Positions 5,905 to 6,030 of a stretch of DNA of 6,030 nucleotides are shown one piece after another. The DNA lies in the NCBI GenBank assembly GCA_031548645.1, contig JAVBQX010000165.1, positions 1 to 6,030 of the forward strand, read 5' to 3'. How positions within the stretch are numbered: the first letter of the stretch is position 1; every line of letters begins with the position of its first letter. The notes below the pieces were generated by a model. The model did not search any database. It worked only from the letters and a program-made list of their open reading frames with translations, and was not told the origin of the DNA. The position numbers and the translations under genes are program-made. The DNA comes from WRMR01 sp031548645. GTDB taxonomy: Bacteria > Planctomycetota > Planctomycetia > Pirellulales > Thermoguttaceae.

Positions 5905-5924
5905 TATCGAATTAGCTTTCGATA
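5905..5924 (+). terminator. Seven-base hairpin followed by T-rich run
   Basis: TATCGAA (5905-5911) and TTCGATA (5918-5924) form a perfect stem around TTAGCT, followed by CGTTTTATTT. The arrangement is intrinsic-terminator-like but AT-rich, with no gene just upstream. It may instead belong to the repeat block that follows. Confidence 0.3.
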
Positions 5925-5943
5925 CGTTTTATTTGTATGTCAA

Positions 5944-6030
5944 TTACCCCGTTAGGGGTAAGATATTGGTAGAAAACGAAGCCCCCACAAGAGCCATCAA
6001 CCCTGAAAGGGTTGTACAATCTATTGTTAC
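5944..6030. repeat. Two tandem, diverged palindromic repeat units, continuing past the edge
   Basis: Unit 1 is TTACCCC-GTTA-GGGGTAA (5944-5961). Unit 2, 54 bases later, is CAACCCT-GAA-AGGGTTG (5998-6014). Each stem is seven perfect pairs. Where the left arms differ (three positions), the right arms carry the matching complementary change, so pairing is kept. Similar tails follow: ATTGGTA (5965-5971) and ATTGTTA (6023-6029). I read this as the start of an array of REP-like palindromic elements. Similar palindromes occur in Bacteroidetes and planctomycete intergenic DNA as I remember, but I cannot name the family. The second unit is cut by the window edge. Confidence 0.6.

Larger units (their letters stand above)
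5586..6030. other. Gene-free, hairpin-rich region downstream of rpsI
   Basis: About 445 bases with no credible gene. In order: a likely operon-end hairpin (5651-5690); an AT-rich patch (about 5690-5760); a GC-rich patch with GCAGC repeats and the 12-base string TGACCGGGGTGA (5830-5841); a TTTTCC/GGAAAA hairpin (5845-5860); a 12-base string matching the 16S rRNA 3' region (5884-5895); a TATCGAA/TTCGATA hairpin (5905-5924); and two palindromic repeat units running to the edge (5944-6030). The composition switches between patches like a mosaic of small repeats. Confidence 0.6.

Noticed and set aside
5860..5935. tRNA-like segment (TTCAATTCC resembling a T-loop) near a hairpin
   Set aside because: No flanking T-stem, acceptor stem or anticodon arm can be formed.
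5876..6030. Open frame of about 51 codons to the window edge (contains INPERV)
   Set aside because: No ATG, GTG start or Shine-Dalgarno, and it reads through both palindromic repeats. The peptide is best explained as a repeat read as protein.
5944..6030. CRISPR array
   Set aside because: Only two units; the repeats differ in sequence while keeping pairing, and no cas gene is present. CRISPR repeats would be near-identical.

Overview
The window looks like chromosomal DNA from a Planctomycetota-type bacterium. Three things suggest this. A short intergenic element at about 2857-2886 (core CCCCGCGCTGACGCTTGGGG) reads in one frame as the SPKRQRG peptide, which I recall as a common artefact in planctomycete genomes. 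The S9 protein and the PAP2-like protein look planctomycete-like. Shine-Dalgarno usage is uneven: no site before lpdA, purine-rich sites before rplM and rpsI. This assignment is from memory of sequence style, not from a search.

Layout. (1) 2-1402, plus strand: C-terminal part of a sodium:solute symporter (SSS/SLC5 family), cut by the left edge. (2) 1441-2847, plus strand: a complete dihydrolipoyl dehydrogenase (lpdA) with all catalytic motifs, 38 bases after the symporter and possibly co-transcribed with it. (3) 2848-2906: a short convergent junction holding the planctomycete-type element. (4) 2907-4127, minus strand: a PAP2-superfamily membrane or exported protein with altered phosphatase motifs. 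(5) 4128-4640: a very AT-rich spacer (about 25% G+C at 4141-4260) with a doubtful small membrane ORF on the minus strand and the presumed promoter and leader of the ribosomal operon. (6) 4641-5081 and 5160-5585, plus strand: rplM-rpsI (L13-S9), the classic two-gene ribosomal operon. (7) 5586-6030: no convincing gene, but many hairpins, ending in two diverged tandem copies of a palindromic unit that run to the window edge.

Function. The genes form three unrelated modules: solute uptake plus 2-oxoacid dehydrogenase E3 metabolism; an envelope PAP2-like protein; and translation. I see no defence system, mobile-element gene, CRISPR array or biosynthetic cluster. The most interesting signals are the right-edge palindromes, where all three stem differences between the two copies are compensated; an apparent Pro-Cys replacement of the usual Na2-site Ser/Thr pair in the symporter; and substitutions in two of the three PAP2 motifs.
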